The notes beneath the pieces are model-generated. The model worked only from the letters and a program-made list of their open reading frames with translations, was not told the DNA's origin and did no database searches. The translations under genes were made by a program, and so were the position numbers. From a virus: a stretch of 28,267 bases of DNA. The stretch is from positions 1 through 28,267 of IMG/VR virus record IMGVR_UViG_3300021091_003049; one strand, 5' to 3'. Below, in pieces: positions 6,940-16,201 of the stretch; the stretch's first letter is position 1, and each line of letters begins with the position of its first letter.

Positions 6940-7747
6940 AACCAAAGTATTCATGGATATACACAATCCCTTCACGTCCTCTAGCACCTCTGTTACCATC
7001 TCGGGACCCATTACCACCTGCTCCCCAAGCACAATGAGACTGATGATTATGGGAATAATTACTGTTAGAGTGAGATGAAGGTTGGGTACCACCCATATAG
7101 GATGATCCTGCAGTATGATTCCCATAGCTGTAGTGAGACCCATGTCCATTACCACCGCCACCGTAGATATTCAAACTACCACCAGACCCATTACCACCCC
7201 ATCCACCAGAGTGTTGCTGAGAACAATTAGCACCAAGTCCACCACCAGCAGAACAGTAACTTCCAAATGAAGAAGTATTTCCATTACCACCACATCCAGC
7301 GTAGTTGGTACCACCTCCAGGGGTACCAACAGTGACTGATACCGAAGAAACATTAGTTACGTCAACTTGTCTTTGTGCCATTCCACCAGCACCAGCAGAT
7401 TCACAATATCCAGATCCACCTCCACCAGCACCAACAACAGTAACCATAATAGTTCTTACACCAGTAGGTTTATTCCAAGTGCCATTACCAGTAAATGCTT
7501 GAATTGATCTAATGCCAGATGCAGTAGATACTGTTGCATAAGATAAAGTAGACCCGTTGGTAGTTAAAAATCTACCACTATTTCCTGAAGGATTTGGAAG
7601 AATAAAAGCAGAAGATCCTGAGATAGTGCCATCAATAACAATATCAGTGACTGTTAAAGTGCCATTAGCAGTAATGCCACCAGCGGCAAGTGTAAAACCA
7701 CCAAGTCCCTGAAGATCTCTAATAGAACCGAGTTTTAGCTGAGACAT
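6938..7747 (-). CDS. Gly-rich tail fibre or adhesin, tandem copy C
   Basis: The first transcribed of the three 269-aa paralogues. The N-terminal 80 residues are copy-specific (SGSSAFILPNPSGNSGRFL), then the shared Gly-rich head starts at NGTWNKPTGVRTI. It has the same Cys positions as copy B, including QSHCAW. Its last residues differ (GREGIVYIHEYFG instead of GREGVVVVYEYFG), and the DNA next to the stop also diverges from A and B over about 20 bases. It has a late promoter (CATAAATA) just upstream. The 111-codon frame and the 299-aa fibre gene lie immediately before it, making one fibre-tip neighbourhood. Confidence 0.8.
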   Translation of the reverse strand: MSQLKLGSIRDLQGLGGFTLAAGGITANGTLTVTDIVIDGTISGSSAFILPNPSGNSGRFLTTNGSTLSYATVSTASGIRSIQAFTGNGTWNKPTGVRTIMVTVVGAGGGGSGYCESAGAGGMAQRQVDVTNVSSVSVTVGTPGGGTNYAGCGGNGNTSSFGSYCSAGGGLGANCSQQHSGGWGGNGSGGSLNIYGGGGNGHGSHYSYGNHTAGSSYMGGTQPSSHSNSNYSHNHQSHCAWGAGGNGSRDGNRGARGREGIVYIHEYFG

Positions 7748-7770
7748 TTTATTATTCTACTGTTCCTAGT

Positions 7771-8082
7771 TTATTTATGCAAGTGGGATAAAAGAGAATT
7801 ATAAAATAATCCTTCTGTATTCAAGGTATTATGATGAATATCATGCCATAAATTTTCTAGTTGTTGCTCTATTGTTGGTTTCGGTTTTGGTGCATATTTT
7901 GCTGCCAAATCATTTTCTTTTTGCACAACTTCGCACATTGCCTCTATCTGTGGTGCATATGGCGCCTGATACATCGGGTCATTTGGAAAACTGATTTTTG
8001 TTAAATCACCATCTTCCATAATAAACGATCTTCCATTAGAGAGGCGTCGAATTGCCTCTGCTTTCACATCATCAGAAAACAT
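7771..8082 (-). CDS. Small fibre-associated protein
   Basis: A 103-aa protein (MFSDDVKAEAIRRLSNGRSF...). The frame is open nine codons further upstream, but the ATG at 8082 is preferred because AGAGG lies 7 bases before it and it starts one base after the TAA of the 299-aa gene. The C-terminal part reads PKPTIEQQLENLWHDIHHNTLN, then EGLFYNSLLSHLHK. This matches the QLD-x-LWHDI-x-x-GTL pattern seen in small proteins next to phage tail fibres. The same pattern, weaker, is found in the 142-aa protein at 4806-5234. It may be a fibre assembly chaperone or a small virion component. Coupling to the 299-aa fibre gene is likely, since no promoter lies between them. Confidence 0.6.
   Translation of the reverse strand: MFSDDVKAEAIRRLSNGRSFIMEDGDLTKISFPNDPMYQAPYAPQIEAMCEVVQKENDLAAKYAPKPKPTIEQQLENLWHDIHHNTLNTEGLFYNSLLSHLHK
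7772..7779 (-). promoter_or_regulatory. Late promoter (CATAAATA) for copy C
   Basis: CATAAATA on the minus strand lies 24 bases before the copy C ATG and overlaps the last codons and stop of the 103-aa gene. Confidence 0.6.
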
Positions 8083-8083
8083 A

Positions 8084-8983
8084 TTAACCTCTAACTTCAA
8101 CTGCAATTAAACTAGAAATACTTCTCATATCATTAGACTGTCTATCATTAATATATAAATTTCGGACGCCACCACCCCAGGAAGCACTTGCACCAACTGA
8201 ATATGTGCAAGGTGTTGTAGTATTAGGCATATCCATATACATGAATGTGGCATGATACATATGGTCTTCAGTATCATGCCCATCATAAACAGTGGCAACA
8301 CTACCACTACTCACGTTAGTATTACCACTAAGGTTTGTTGTAAGAATACTATTATTTCTTAAAAATCCAAATGTAGTAACATGTCTTTGATTAGAAGCAA
8401 TACTAGCTAATAAAAGAATCTTGGAATTAGTATGTGTTGGTTGAAGTGTAACTTCTAATGATGGAATTGCAGTTAAGTTATCAGAAAAAATCAAATAACG
8501 AGTTGGGGGAGTTTGAGCATATCTTAATTGTAAAACGCGACCTTCACCAACATCATTATCTTCACCACCTAAAAGAAACCAGGTAGCACCGTTTTCGATA
8601 GTTACTGTAAATCCATTATTAATTTGCACTGGACCAGCAGTAAATCCATTAGTAAACTCTGTGCCACCATTTGCTACTGGTCCAATAGTAATATTTTCTT
8701 TAATCTGGGGACCATTAGTACGAATAATAGAATCCTCACCTACAGCAGGACCACCCCCGCCAACATCATCCCAACCAGGAACACCTGCAGCAGCATCTGC
8801 TAAGTAGATTTGTGCCATATCTTCGGTGGTATTATACACCAAAGTGCCATATGGTGGTATGCCTAGAGCATTAATTTGCGTCTGATTGAGAGCAGGCAAA
8901 TTGACTTGCTCTGTAACCTTTAGAGCAGTTACCAGTGCTCTTGTTACAGCATCAATCTGATTTCCTATGATTTTGGTAGCCAT
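8084..8983 (-). CDS. Tail fibre protein with jelly-roll-like tip
   Basis: A 299-aa protein. The N-terminal part has IPPYGTLVYNTTEDMAQIY, then GVPGWDDVGGGG, a common start in marine phage fibre proteins where a short beta-structured cap is followed by a Gly hinge. The middle (about residues 90-150) is a short beta-rich shaft. The C-terminal 140 residues contain LEVTLQPTHTNSKILLLASI, an aromatic region with YHATFMYMDMPNTTTPCTYS, and the end SISSLIAVEVRG. That pattern fits a beta-sandwich fibre tip like those on other marine phage fibres. The probable role is host recognition or baseplate decoration. It has a late promoter (AATAAATA) and a GAGG site before the ATG. Confidence 0.75.
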   Translation of the reverse strand: MATKIIGNQIDAVTRALVTALKVTEQVNLPALNQTQINALGIPPYGTLVYNTTEDMAQIYLADAAAGVPGWDDVGGGGPAVGEDSIIRTNGPQIKENITIGPVANGGTEFTNGFTAGPVQINNGFTVTIENGATWFLLGGEDNDVGEGRVLQLRYAQTPPTRYLIFSDNLTAIPSLEVTLQPTHTNSKILLLASIASNQRHVTTFGFLRNNSILTTNLSGNTNVSSGSVATVYDGHDTEDHMYHATFMYMDMPNTTTPCTYSVGASASWGGGVRNLYINDRQSNDMRSISSLIAVEVRG

Positions 8984-9005
8984 TTGACGCCTCTATTCGT
9001 TTAAC

Positions 9006-9013
9006 TATTTATT
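9006..9013 (-). promoter_or_regulatory. Late promoter (AATAAATA) for the 299-aa fibre gene
   Basis: AATAAATA on the minus strand lies 22 bases before the ATG at 8983 and 3 bases after the stop of the 1190-aa gene. A GAGG ribosome site follows. Confidence 0.65.
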
Positions 9014-9015
9014 TT

Positions 9016-12000
9016 TTAAATGACCAACTCACGAATCTGCACAACATCTCCATTCTGGGGAAGTGTGCTGATTGAAAAATCAACAGCATTAGACGTAACA
9101 GTATAGTCTATACCTGGGCGCTGACAAATACCATTTAAGAATACTAAAATTGAATAAGCAGTATGCCCTGGTGAAATAGCAAATGATGTAGTAGTTCCAT
9201 TACCAGTATACATTACACCATTATTACCGTTATTAACACCAGTTGCTAGAGAATACTTATCTGCACAACCATATCTACCAGTCACATCAATATTACCAGT
9301 TACTGATACATTACCACTAATTTTCATTCTATTATTAGCATCAGGTGCTATGCCTATACCATAATTGGTCACACCTGAGAATCTATTTGATGTAATAGGT
9401 CCAGTGTCACTTAATCCCCACTTATACCAAGTACCCGAATCATAAATCCAACCTAAGAAAGTGCCAGGAGTCCACTCAATGTTATAACAAATATCTCCAG
9501 TGTTAAATGCTAGACCAGGTGGAAATTCAGGATTACCATTGTTATCCGCATTTGCCATGAGGATATTTCTAAGCACTGTGCCATCTTCATTTGATAATGT
9601 AAAGTTAACAGTTTGGATTGTATTTTGGGACGTGATTTTCTTTTGGAATGTTACAGGTCCAGAGAATACAGATTCTAATTGGTTAGATGCACCACCAATA
9701 ACTGTTAATTTATCAGTTAACACTAATTCTGAGAATGTTTCAATAGTTGAGCCCTCTTCACCTAGCACATTAAGTTGTGCAATATCTTCATTAGTAATTT
9801 GACCCGTAACTGGGTTAATAACTTGGTTACCAACAAACAACTCTCCATCACTATTGACACCAGAATAATATGCAACTCCAGACCCTTCTCGCAATGCTTG
9901 CGAAAGTCTTGTTGCTGCTGGAGATAGAACTTCAACCTGAGTAGATGGGAATGCCGTTGAATAGTTACCAGGACCGAATCCAAGATATTCAAAAGTATGT
10001 CCACCAGCACGAAGAATCGAATAACGACGTAATTCAACTAAAATTGGTTGGACAGAAGTATCAGCATTTAATTTGAGAGGAATCTTTCTATCTTCAGCTT
10101 CTCCTAATCTTGAAGTAACTACGATACCATTCAATACGTTAGATGTTGTATTGTATCCGAGATTATTATTACTTTCTAGTAAGAAATATTGTGATGTCTC
10201 TTTAGTGATTGACCTTAAATTATCATTATTTGGAGTTGGTGATGCACCATCAGTGGTGAAAACTTCACCAATAGTTTGGTTATCAGCGATTGATACTGCT
10301 GCTAATGGGTCGCTTACTGGATTATCTCTATCGAATGCAGGATAAAGGTCAACAGTATTCTGAGAGAAGGAGAAATCATTAAAATTTGAAGTCGATGGCG
10401 TAACTGAAGCATTAAGAAGTGTCAGATAGTAAATACCATCTTGCACACCTCGAATAAACTCTTGATATACTTCTTTTGCATAAATGTAATATATCTTACC
10501 ATACTTAGGAGAGTTAGTTTCAGAAGATCTTGGTTGGATTACAAAACCAGTAATAGGTTCTCTAGGTACTGGGAAGGCATCTTTATTCAAGACATAGCGA
10601 TAACGATAAATTCGGTCAACCAAGTTACGAGCATCGGGGACTCTACGAATATATGTGGTAGGTGTGAATCCTAAGTTTTGGTAAATAGAGTTTGCTTGAA
10701 GTGTAGTGTAAATTGTATTACCAGCACTATCAACTTGTAAATACCACTGACTCCTTGCAGTATCCCATTTAAGTGGAGAATCGTCATCTCCAGCTTTTGT
10801 GCCAGTAACAGCTGGTCCAGATGGATTTATTTTGGCAAAATGCACTGTTGGGGCACTAGCACCAGCAGCTAACAATGATACATAAATTTGGTCTGGGCTA
10901 GTAAGATTATCACGTCTTGCTCCAACAGTATATCCTTGTATTTTACTTGGTGGTCTACCTGTCTGAGTTGTATATCCATACAAGTATAGTCTAGTTGGGT
11001 CAGCAACACTACGAGTTTTAGTAATATCAATAGTCACCCAGTTAATCGAAATTTCGTCAACGTCCGAAAGAGACTTGGGAGGGATAACGTGAGTGATTTG
11101 ACCTGCTTTATCTTTAGTAAATGCTACTGATTTAAATCCTTTAGACCTTAGTGAGGTATTACCAAAGTTTGAGTTTGAGTTGGTGATAGACATGTCACCA
11201 CCTGTGTCACTAAAGAAGTGGTCACCAAATCCCACAGCGAACACAGACACAACTTGAATGAATGCATCATTTGATGCTTTAATATGAGCGTGACGCCAAC
11301 CCTTTCTATATTTGCAAAGACCATTAATATGTGCTCCAGAACCTGCTGCCTGCACTTCATATGCTTGAGTAGATTGATTATAAAGCACAAATGCACGGTC
11401 ATCTTTCTGTAGCGAAATACCAGTAAACTGGGCAACAACCATGGATTTGAAACCTGTAGCTTCTGCTCCATCTGCGTGCATACCATTGATACCCCACACA
11501 GATCTCAATGACATATTGAAAACATATGGAGATGCGGAGTCAACTGTATCAATTTCAACTTTAACTAAAATATTACTGCCAAGAGCATTTCCAGAAGGCT
11601 CTGCTGACATCTGATAAGTAAACTGATTTCCTTGTGAAGATGTTACTAAAAACGACCCATTATAAAGGAGAGCGTCCTGGTCAGTAGGACCAGTAATGCC
11701 AGAAAGATTAACTGCGACACCGACAGAGAATCCGTGGTTTTTAGGATTACCAAGCTCATCAACTGTAAAAGCAGTAGCAGTTTGTCCATTACGAATAATT
11801 TGAGATACAGCAAATTCATCCGAAATTGGACCTACAATTCTATTTTCTTCTATTCTCGCTTGTAGTTGGTCTTGAGCAGGAATACCAGATGTGTCAGGAA
11901 TAACAGCATATCCCTTGGAGATTTTCTGATAGTATAACTCCAAGTCTGTCAGATTTGCATATTCAAAGCATGTTAGTTTGTGGTGGGAGAAGTTTGGAGC

Positions 12001-12588
12001 AATTTGAGAAAGGTCATCACGATAGTATACTCCATTAGTATCTCCATCAAAGAAAGATGCTTGCCAAAAATAACAACCACCAGTTACTCGGAAAATTGCA
12101 GTCGGTCCAGGTTCGTTTGCCAGAGTAATACCTAAACTACCCTGGACTGTAGGATATGGGACATACTTTGGTATTAATTTTGTGCGACGTAAATCAGACC
12201 CAACAATAGAACAACCACGAGGCACAATCACGCCACCACGAGTGCTATTAAACTTATAAAGTTCGTTAGATGGAGACGTAATATCGAAATTAGTATTTGC
12301 GTTAAATGGTTGAATTTGATTATAATCGGACATTCCTGGACGATTATCAATAATATATTCAGATGGATATAGGTAGATTGAGAATGCATCAAATTCGTCA
12401 TTACTCAAACCAACACGATACGAGAAACGTGCTACTTCAAGAAAAGCACGTTGCAGAGTCTTAAAAGGACGCAATGCAGAGTTACCTCTATTGTCAAAGG
12501 CATCTGACGCATCAAAGTCATCAGGGTTAACGTAAATAATACGTCCAGTTCTCGACGTGATGATATTCTTAAGACGAGTAAGTGCCAT
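9016..12588 (-). CDS. Large virion structural protein, beta-helix type (gp10-like position)
   Basis: A 1190-aa structural protein. The N-terminal segment (residues 14-60) reads TGRIIYVNPDDFDASDAFD, then RGNSALRPFKTLQRAF. This opening is typical of parallel beta-helix (pectate-lyase-like) fibre and baseplate proteins in T4-like cyanophages, and IVPRGCSIVGSDLRRTKLIP follows in the same repeat. The middle is long and beta-rich. The C-terminal part changes to a fibre shaft (RMKISGNVSVTGNIDVTGRYG) and then a small tip starting GVMYTGNGTTTSFAISPGHT and ending IRELVI. It probably forms part of the baseplate wedge or a long fibre. I cannot prove gp10 identity from sequence alone. It has a late promoter and AAGGAT before the ATG. 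Confidence 0.75.
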   Translation of the reverse strand: MALTRLKNIITSRTGRIIYVNPDDFDASDAFDNRGNSALRPFKTLQRAFLEVARFSYRVGLSNDEFDAFSIYLYPSEYIIDNRPGMSDYNQIQPFNANTNFDITSPSNELYKFNSTRGGVIVPRGCSIVGSDLRRTKLIPKYVPYPTVQGSLGITLANEPGPTAIFRVTGGCYFWQASFFDGDTNGVYYRDDLSQIAPNFSHHKLTCFEYANLTDLELYYQKISKGYAVIPDTSGIPAQDQLQARIEENRIVGPISDEFAVSQIIRNGQTATAFTVDELGNPKNHGFSVGVAVNLSGITGPTDQDALLYNGSFLVTSSQGNQFTYQMSAEPSGNALGSNILVKVEIDTVDSASPYVFNMSLRSVWGINGMHADGAEATGFKSMVVAQFTGISLQKDDRAFVLYNQSTQAYEVQAAGSGAHINGLCKYRKGWRHAHIKASNDAFIQVVSVFAVGFGDHFFSDTGGDMSITNSNSNFGNTSLRSKGFKSVAFTKDKAGQITHVIPPKSLSDVDEISINWVTIDITKTRSVADPTRLYLYGYTTQTGRPPSKIQGYTVGARRDNLTSPDQIYVSLLAAGASAPTVHFAKINPSGPAVTGTKAGDDDSPLKWDTARSQWYLQVDSAGNTIYTTLQANSIYQNLGFTPTTYIRRVPDARNLVDRIYRYRYVLNKDAFPVPREPITGFVIQPRSSETNSPKYGKIYYIYAKEVYQEFIRGVQDGIYYLTLLNASVTPSTSNFNDFSFSQNTVDLYPAFDRDNPVSDPLAAVSIADNQTIGEVFTTDGASPTPNNDNLRSITKETSQYFLLESNNNLGYNTTSNVLNGIVVTSRLGEAEDRKIPLKLNADTSVQPILVELRRYSILRAGGHTFEYLGFGPGNYSTAFPSTQVEVLSPAATRLSQALREGSGVAYYSGVNSDGELFVGNQVINPVTGQITNEDIAQLNVLGEEGSTIETFSELVLTDKLTVIGGASNQLESVFSGPVTFQKKITSQNTIQTVNFTLSNEDGTVLRNILMANADNNGNPEFPPGLAFNTGDICYNIEWTPGTFLGWIYDSGTWYKWGLSDTGPITSNRFSGVTNYGIGIAPDANNRMKISGNVSVTGNIDVTGRYGCADKYSLATGVNNGNNGVMYTGNGTTTSFAISPGHTAYSILVFLNGICQRPGIDYTVTSNAVDFSISTLPQNGDVVQIRELVI

Positions 12589-12612
12589 TTATAGGAATCC
12601 TTCTATCTTGAG

Positions 12613-12620
12613 TATTTATT
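12613..12620 (-). promoter_or_regulatory. Late promoter (AATAAATA) for the 1190-aa gene
   Basis: AATAAATA on the minus strand lies 24 bases before the ATG at 12588, and its first two bases are part of the TAA stop of the 730-aa gene. Confidence 0.65.
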
Positions 12621-14811
12621 AAGTTGTTGTTTGTTTAGTCATATTAATCACAGTAAAGTCTTCAGATGGAGATTCGAATCCATTGACATTATAACTAATA
12701 CTCGCTGCAGAAGAATATACTAAAAGATTTTCACCAGGACCAACTATAATAGATGAATTTTTTTCAGTGTCATTTGCTCCTACTGAATTATCATAGAAAA
12801 TATAGTCTTCATCACTATACAATGCTGTTGAGGTTGTATGAATCCCTGTTGAAATACTGGCAACGGTAAATGTTAAAGCAGGTGCACCTCCATTACCTAA
12901 TTGACTATCATTAATTGTGATTGTATTACTAACAACAAAGTTTTCACCACCATCAACAAGAGTCACTGTTGCACCACCACCTGCAGCAACTGTAACCGTA
13001 AATGTTGCTTTAGTTATATTACCAGGACCAGAAGTTGAATTTGCCTTAAGATTTGCATAAGTGCCAGCGGTACGAAGTGCATTTGCTGCACCCACATTAC
13101 TAATTGAAAGAATTTTACCATTAACAACCTTAGTTGTTACACGTGTGCCTAAATTCTTGGTTGGAGTATCATAAAATTCTTTGCCAGCGACAAATTCTGG
13201 AGACCCAACACCAAGAGCAACTTTTAAATGACACTTAGCAGGGTCCCAATCTTGCACAAATCCATAAGGTCCAACTTCAATACCAGATGGTTGAATGGTT
13301 TGAGTTACTCCGTTAATTGTAAAAGTATCACCAACAGCAAGTGTTTCTCCAGCAACATCATAAACAAAAATATCAAAGAAGAATGGATTTGTATCGACAG
13401 AAGAGGCGAATCCAACACCAGTTGTTGATCCTGCAGGAGTGCCATCAGCATATATGAATAAGTTTGGTGATGTATTCACATCTACAGCAATAGAAGTATA
13501 TGCTCCTGAAGACCCTGCGGTGCCAACTTTAGAGACACCTTGTGTATACTCAGTGCCAGCAGGTGTGCCATTTGGACCCTCTGCATTATTTGTAGAGTAT
13601 TTAAGAGGAAAATTTGCACAACTGGCGTCAGATAAATCGTAAATATAAGTTCTACCCAAGACATAAATTTGAGCATTAGGTAGTGTATGATTGGTCCCAC
13701 CTCCAGTGGTCGTAAGTAAGTATTTAGAATCAACCGCAGCAGATACTGTAGCTACAAAACTTAATGTTGCTGAAGCGTTTGAGGATGCACCAGTAATATT
13801 TTCGCCTTCTGTGAAGAAATTAACAAGATATGTCCCATTATCTGTAAGAAGAGTTACTACAGATGCATCTGCATGGTTAACTGCAGCGGTGCCATAGCGA
13901 CCCCTAACTACTGTTAAATCATTACCATTTACTGCTGTTATTGACATCAATTCGTTGTTAATACGAATAAATGACCCAGATACAAATCCTGTAGAGTTAG
14001 CAACGGTAAGAGTAACATCACCTGCTGCAAAAACTGCACCTTCGGAAATTGTAGAAGTTGTAGCAGAGGCTGACCAACTATTAACAGCACGACCTGGTGG
14101 GATAACTGCTGCAGTAGTACCCAACGACCCACGAGTAATTGTAAGAGTGTTGGTAGTAGTATTAATTGCAGTAATTGTTGCAATTTCACCTCCAGCATCT
14201 GGAGCATTCAGGGTTATTAACTGACCAGTAGCAAGACCAGTATTACGAGAAATCTTTAAGCTAGTAGCTGCAGCTGTAACATCAGGAATATGGAATACAA
14301 TTCCAGTGCCACCAGCAGCAAGACCTCTAAACACTGTAGAAATTCCAGAAGTATTTCCAGTAATTGTTTCTCCACCAGAAAATGTGCCAGCTATACTATT
14401 TCCTACAACCCCAATAGTAGTAACTTTTTGCACAATAGCATAGTAAGTTACATCAGAAATTGGCTTAAATACATCTAAAATTTTTCCTTTTGCTCCATTC
14501 GTTGTGGAAAATATAGTACCTGGAATAGCATTAGCGTTTTGAAACCCTGGAGAAAGTGTTAATTTATAACTACTAAACGGATTACCCTTCGTAAATTTGT
14601 AGGAAGATGCTACTCCACCATTGTTAGATTCAGGTCCATCTAAATGTAAGACCTGATCGTAGTTACGAAGAGCCATGCGATAAGTTGCACCAGATGCACT
14701 TTGGTTACAGACATTAACTACTGTGCTACCAGTCACTGTGGTAGGACATCTATACAACACTGTATTTGTGGTTGCTGCTGGTTTTTTAGCTGCGAGTCTT
14801 CCTGCTGTCAT
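12619..14811 (-). CDS. Virion structural protein with beta-rich repeats
   Basis: A 730-aa protein rich in Thr, Ser, Gly and Val. The N-terminal segment (TVLYRCPTTVTGSTVVNVCN, residues 17-36) resembles a beta domain of cyanophage virion proteins. Two clear internal repeats lie at about residues 183-243 and 264-320. Each has the order T-L-x-(I/V)-x-x-(N/S)-T-G, then I-T-x-(I/V)-N, then (I/V)-x-RG-x-x-G-T, as in SLKISRNTGLATGQLITLN and TLTVANSTGFVSGSFIRIN. No enzymatic motif is visible. It starts 6 bases after the stop of the 445-aa gene and has no late promoter of its own, so it is co-transcribed with that gene. It is probably a baseplate or tail-fibre component. Confidence 0.75.
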   Translation of the reverse strand: MTAGRLAAKKPAATTNTVLYRCPTTVTGSTVVNVCNQSASGATYRMALRNYDQVLHLDGPESNNGGVASSYKFTKGNPFSSYKLTLSPGFQNANAIPGTIFSTTNGAKGKILDVFKPISDVTYYAIVQKVTTIGVVGNSIAGTFSGGETITGNTSGISTVFRGLAAGGTGIVFHIPDVTAAATSLKISRNTGLATGQLITLNAPDAGGEIATITAINTTTNTLTITRGSLGTTAAVIPPGRAVNSWSASATTSTISEGAVFAAGDVTLTVANSTGFVSGSFIRINNELMSITAVNGNDLTVVRGRYGTAAVNHADASVVTLLTDNGTYLVNFFTEGENITGASSNASATLSFVATVSAAVDSKYLLTTTGGGTNHTLPNAQIYVLGRTYIYDLSDASCANFPLKYSTNNAEGPNGTPAGTEYTQGVSKVGTAGSSGAYTSIAVDVNTSPNLFIYADGTPAGSTTGVGFASSVDTNPFFFDIFVYDVAGETLAVGDTFTINGVTQTIQPSGIEVGPYGFVQDWDPAKCHLKVALGVGSPEFVAGKEFYDTPTKNLGTRVTTKVVNGKILSISNVGAANALRTAGTYANLKANSTSGPGNITKATFTVTVAAGGGATVTLVDGGENFVVSNTITINDSQLGNGGAPALTFTVASISTGIHTTSTALYSDEDYIFYDNSVGANDTEKNSSIIVGPGENLLVYSSAASISYNVNGFESPSEDFTVINMTKQTTT

Positions 14812-14817
14812 TTGAAA

Positions 14818-16155
14818 TTACCAACCTGCTTGGAAAAATGATTGAAGTCTTATTTGTCCACCCAAAACAGGGGCGGAAATGGCACCACCGAATGAAATTG
14901 CAACATTACTAATATTATTAGTTGAGAGAAGTGTTGCATCGGCGTCTGGAAATTGAATAGTACGATTTCCAGTTAAGTTTGAGGCATCAATAATAACAAT
15001 ACCATTAAGGTTTGCTGGATTTTTAATTTTCATTAATTCCATTGTCTTGTTATAGAGAGTTTGTGTTTTTCTCTCAGAAACAAGAATACTTGTGCCTGTT
15101 GTATTTAGAGGTGCCGCTGGGTCATTATCTGGAAATGCAAACTGATATGTTTGATTATTTTCAATATTAGAAAGGTCCAATTGAATCTTTCTGGTTTCTC
15201 CCTCATCGGGGTCAGTATCACAAAATACTGCACCCTTATATACTTTATTATAGATAACTTGAGTAGATTCCTCACCAACAAGAGTAACGTTGAGGTTTGG
15301 AAATTTAACTGTCCTATTCTGTGTCAACAACGAAGAATCAAAAATTACATAACGTGTTGGGACATTTATATCATTTGATGGGACATTTGAAAATGTTGGA
15401 TTAACAAGATTTTTGTTAAATACATTTTGCTCAGTAATATCATCAAGTAATGTAGATTGTGTTAACTCTTTGAAATCAGGCAGTCTATAGATATGAAGAC
15501 CTGGAGATTCCCAGGCATCACATTCAAATTTGGCAATTTTTGCTGGGTTAGTAGACCCAGTTACTTGTAATTCACTATCTTTAATAATAATAGTTTTATT
15601 AGTAACTGTTTGAAAGGTGTCGTTAGCAACTAACGTGGTGCTAGTATTAGTACCTACGCTTGGTAAATCGAAGCGACGTGTGCCAGACTGCGTTGAAATT
15701 GTATCAACGTTAAAGGTAACTCTCTTTGCTGGATTTTGGTCTCCTTGCAAGAAGAATTGAGCATCTGTCTGTACAAGTGGTCCATTAACAGTAAAGACTC
15801 CACTACCTTGAGGAGTCATCTCAATATTAGATGTTGCTGAAGCACTATCAATCGCTCTAATTAGAAGTGTTGATGATGCATCAGTATTTAATCTACGAGA
15901 ATTATAAAATGCAGCAGTGCCAAATGTAAGTCCAATTTCATTTACAGCAGATTGATACAATCCAGTATCACGGTCTAAGTCAAAAGCTAGACCTGGTTGA
16001 GCAAGTGACCCTGCAGATAACCCACGAAACAACTGATTGACTTTTGCTTTTCTATTGGGTAAAAGCGGATCGGAAATAACTATAGGGAGGATTGCCTCCC
16101 CTGTCACAAGATCATTTGAGATAGTTTCTAATTGCGATATTCTTTTACTTGCCAC
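14818..16155 (-). CDS. Virion structural protein with shaft repeats, GTG start
   Basis: A 445-aa protein. The start is GTG at 16155 (GTG GCA AGT AAA AGA); an in-frame stop lies only a few codons upstream and the MASKRISQLETI opening is typical of cyanophage virion proteins. Residues of about 150-420 hold at least four copies of a beta-rich unit built around NRT(V/I)(K/Q)FP(N/D)x(N/D)xTL(V/L), followed by T-Q-x-(V/L)-Y/T-NK. Examples are SGTRRFDLPSVGTNTSTTLV, NRTVKFPNLNVTLVGEES and NRTIQFPDADATLL. Such repeats form fibre shafts. It ends QIRLQSFFQAGW. A perfect TATAAATA late promoter lies 28 bases before the start. Confidence 0.75.
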   Translation of the reverse strand: MASKRISQLETISNDLVTGEAILPIVISDPLLPNRKAKVNQLFRGLSAGSLAQPGLAFDLDRDTGLYQSAVNEIGLTFGTAAFYNSRRLNTDASSTLLIRAIDSASATSNIEMTPQGSGVFTVNGPLVQTDAQFFLQGDQNPAKRVTFNVDTISTQSGTRRFDLPSVGTNTSTTLVANDTFQTVTNKTIIIKDSELQVTGSTNPAKIAKFECDAWESPGLHIYRLPDFKELTQSTLLDDITEQNVFNKNLVNPTFSNVPSNDINVPTRYVIFDSSLLTQNRTVKFPNLNVTLVGEESTQVIYNKVYKGAVFCDTDPDEGETRKIQLDLSNIENNQTYQFAFPDNDPAAPLNTTGTSILVSERKTQTLYNKTMELMKIKNPANLNGIVIIDASNLTGNRTIQFPDADATLLSTNNISNVAISFGGAISAPVLGGQIRLQSFFQAGW

Positions 16156-16183
16156 GTAGTTTCAACACAATTTGCTACAGTTT

Positions 16184-16191
16184 TATTTATA
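16184..16191 (-). promoter_or_regulatory. T4-type late promoter (TATAAATA)
   Basis: A perfect TATAAATA on the minus strand lies in the 46-base gap between the 140-aa gene and the 445-aa structural gene. It is the first late promoter after the tRNA and small-gene block, so it marks the return to late structural transcription. Confidence 0.75.
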
Positions 16192-16201
16192 CAACCTATA
16201 C

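Larger units (their letters stand above)
5267..7747 (-). repeat. Tandem triplication of a 269-codon Gly-rich gene
   Basis: Three head-to-tail units of about 830 bases each hold a late promoter, a short leader and a 269-codon ORF. The reading-frame lengths are identical. The last 180 codons are nearly the same in all three copies and the first 80 are diverged. DNA identity in the 3' part is high, including long exact matches between B and C, so duplication with continuing recombination or gene conversion is likely. Confidence 0.85.

Noticed and set aside
5411-7502. Several long open frames on the plus strand opposite the Gly-rich genes, rich in Pro, Thr and Ala
   Set aside because: They are antisense readings of Gly-rich codons (GGN reads as NCC), repeat in all three copies for that reason, and have no ribosome sites or promoters.
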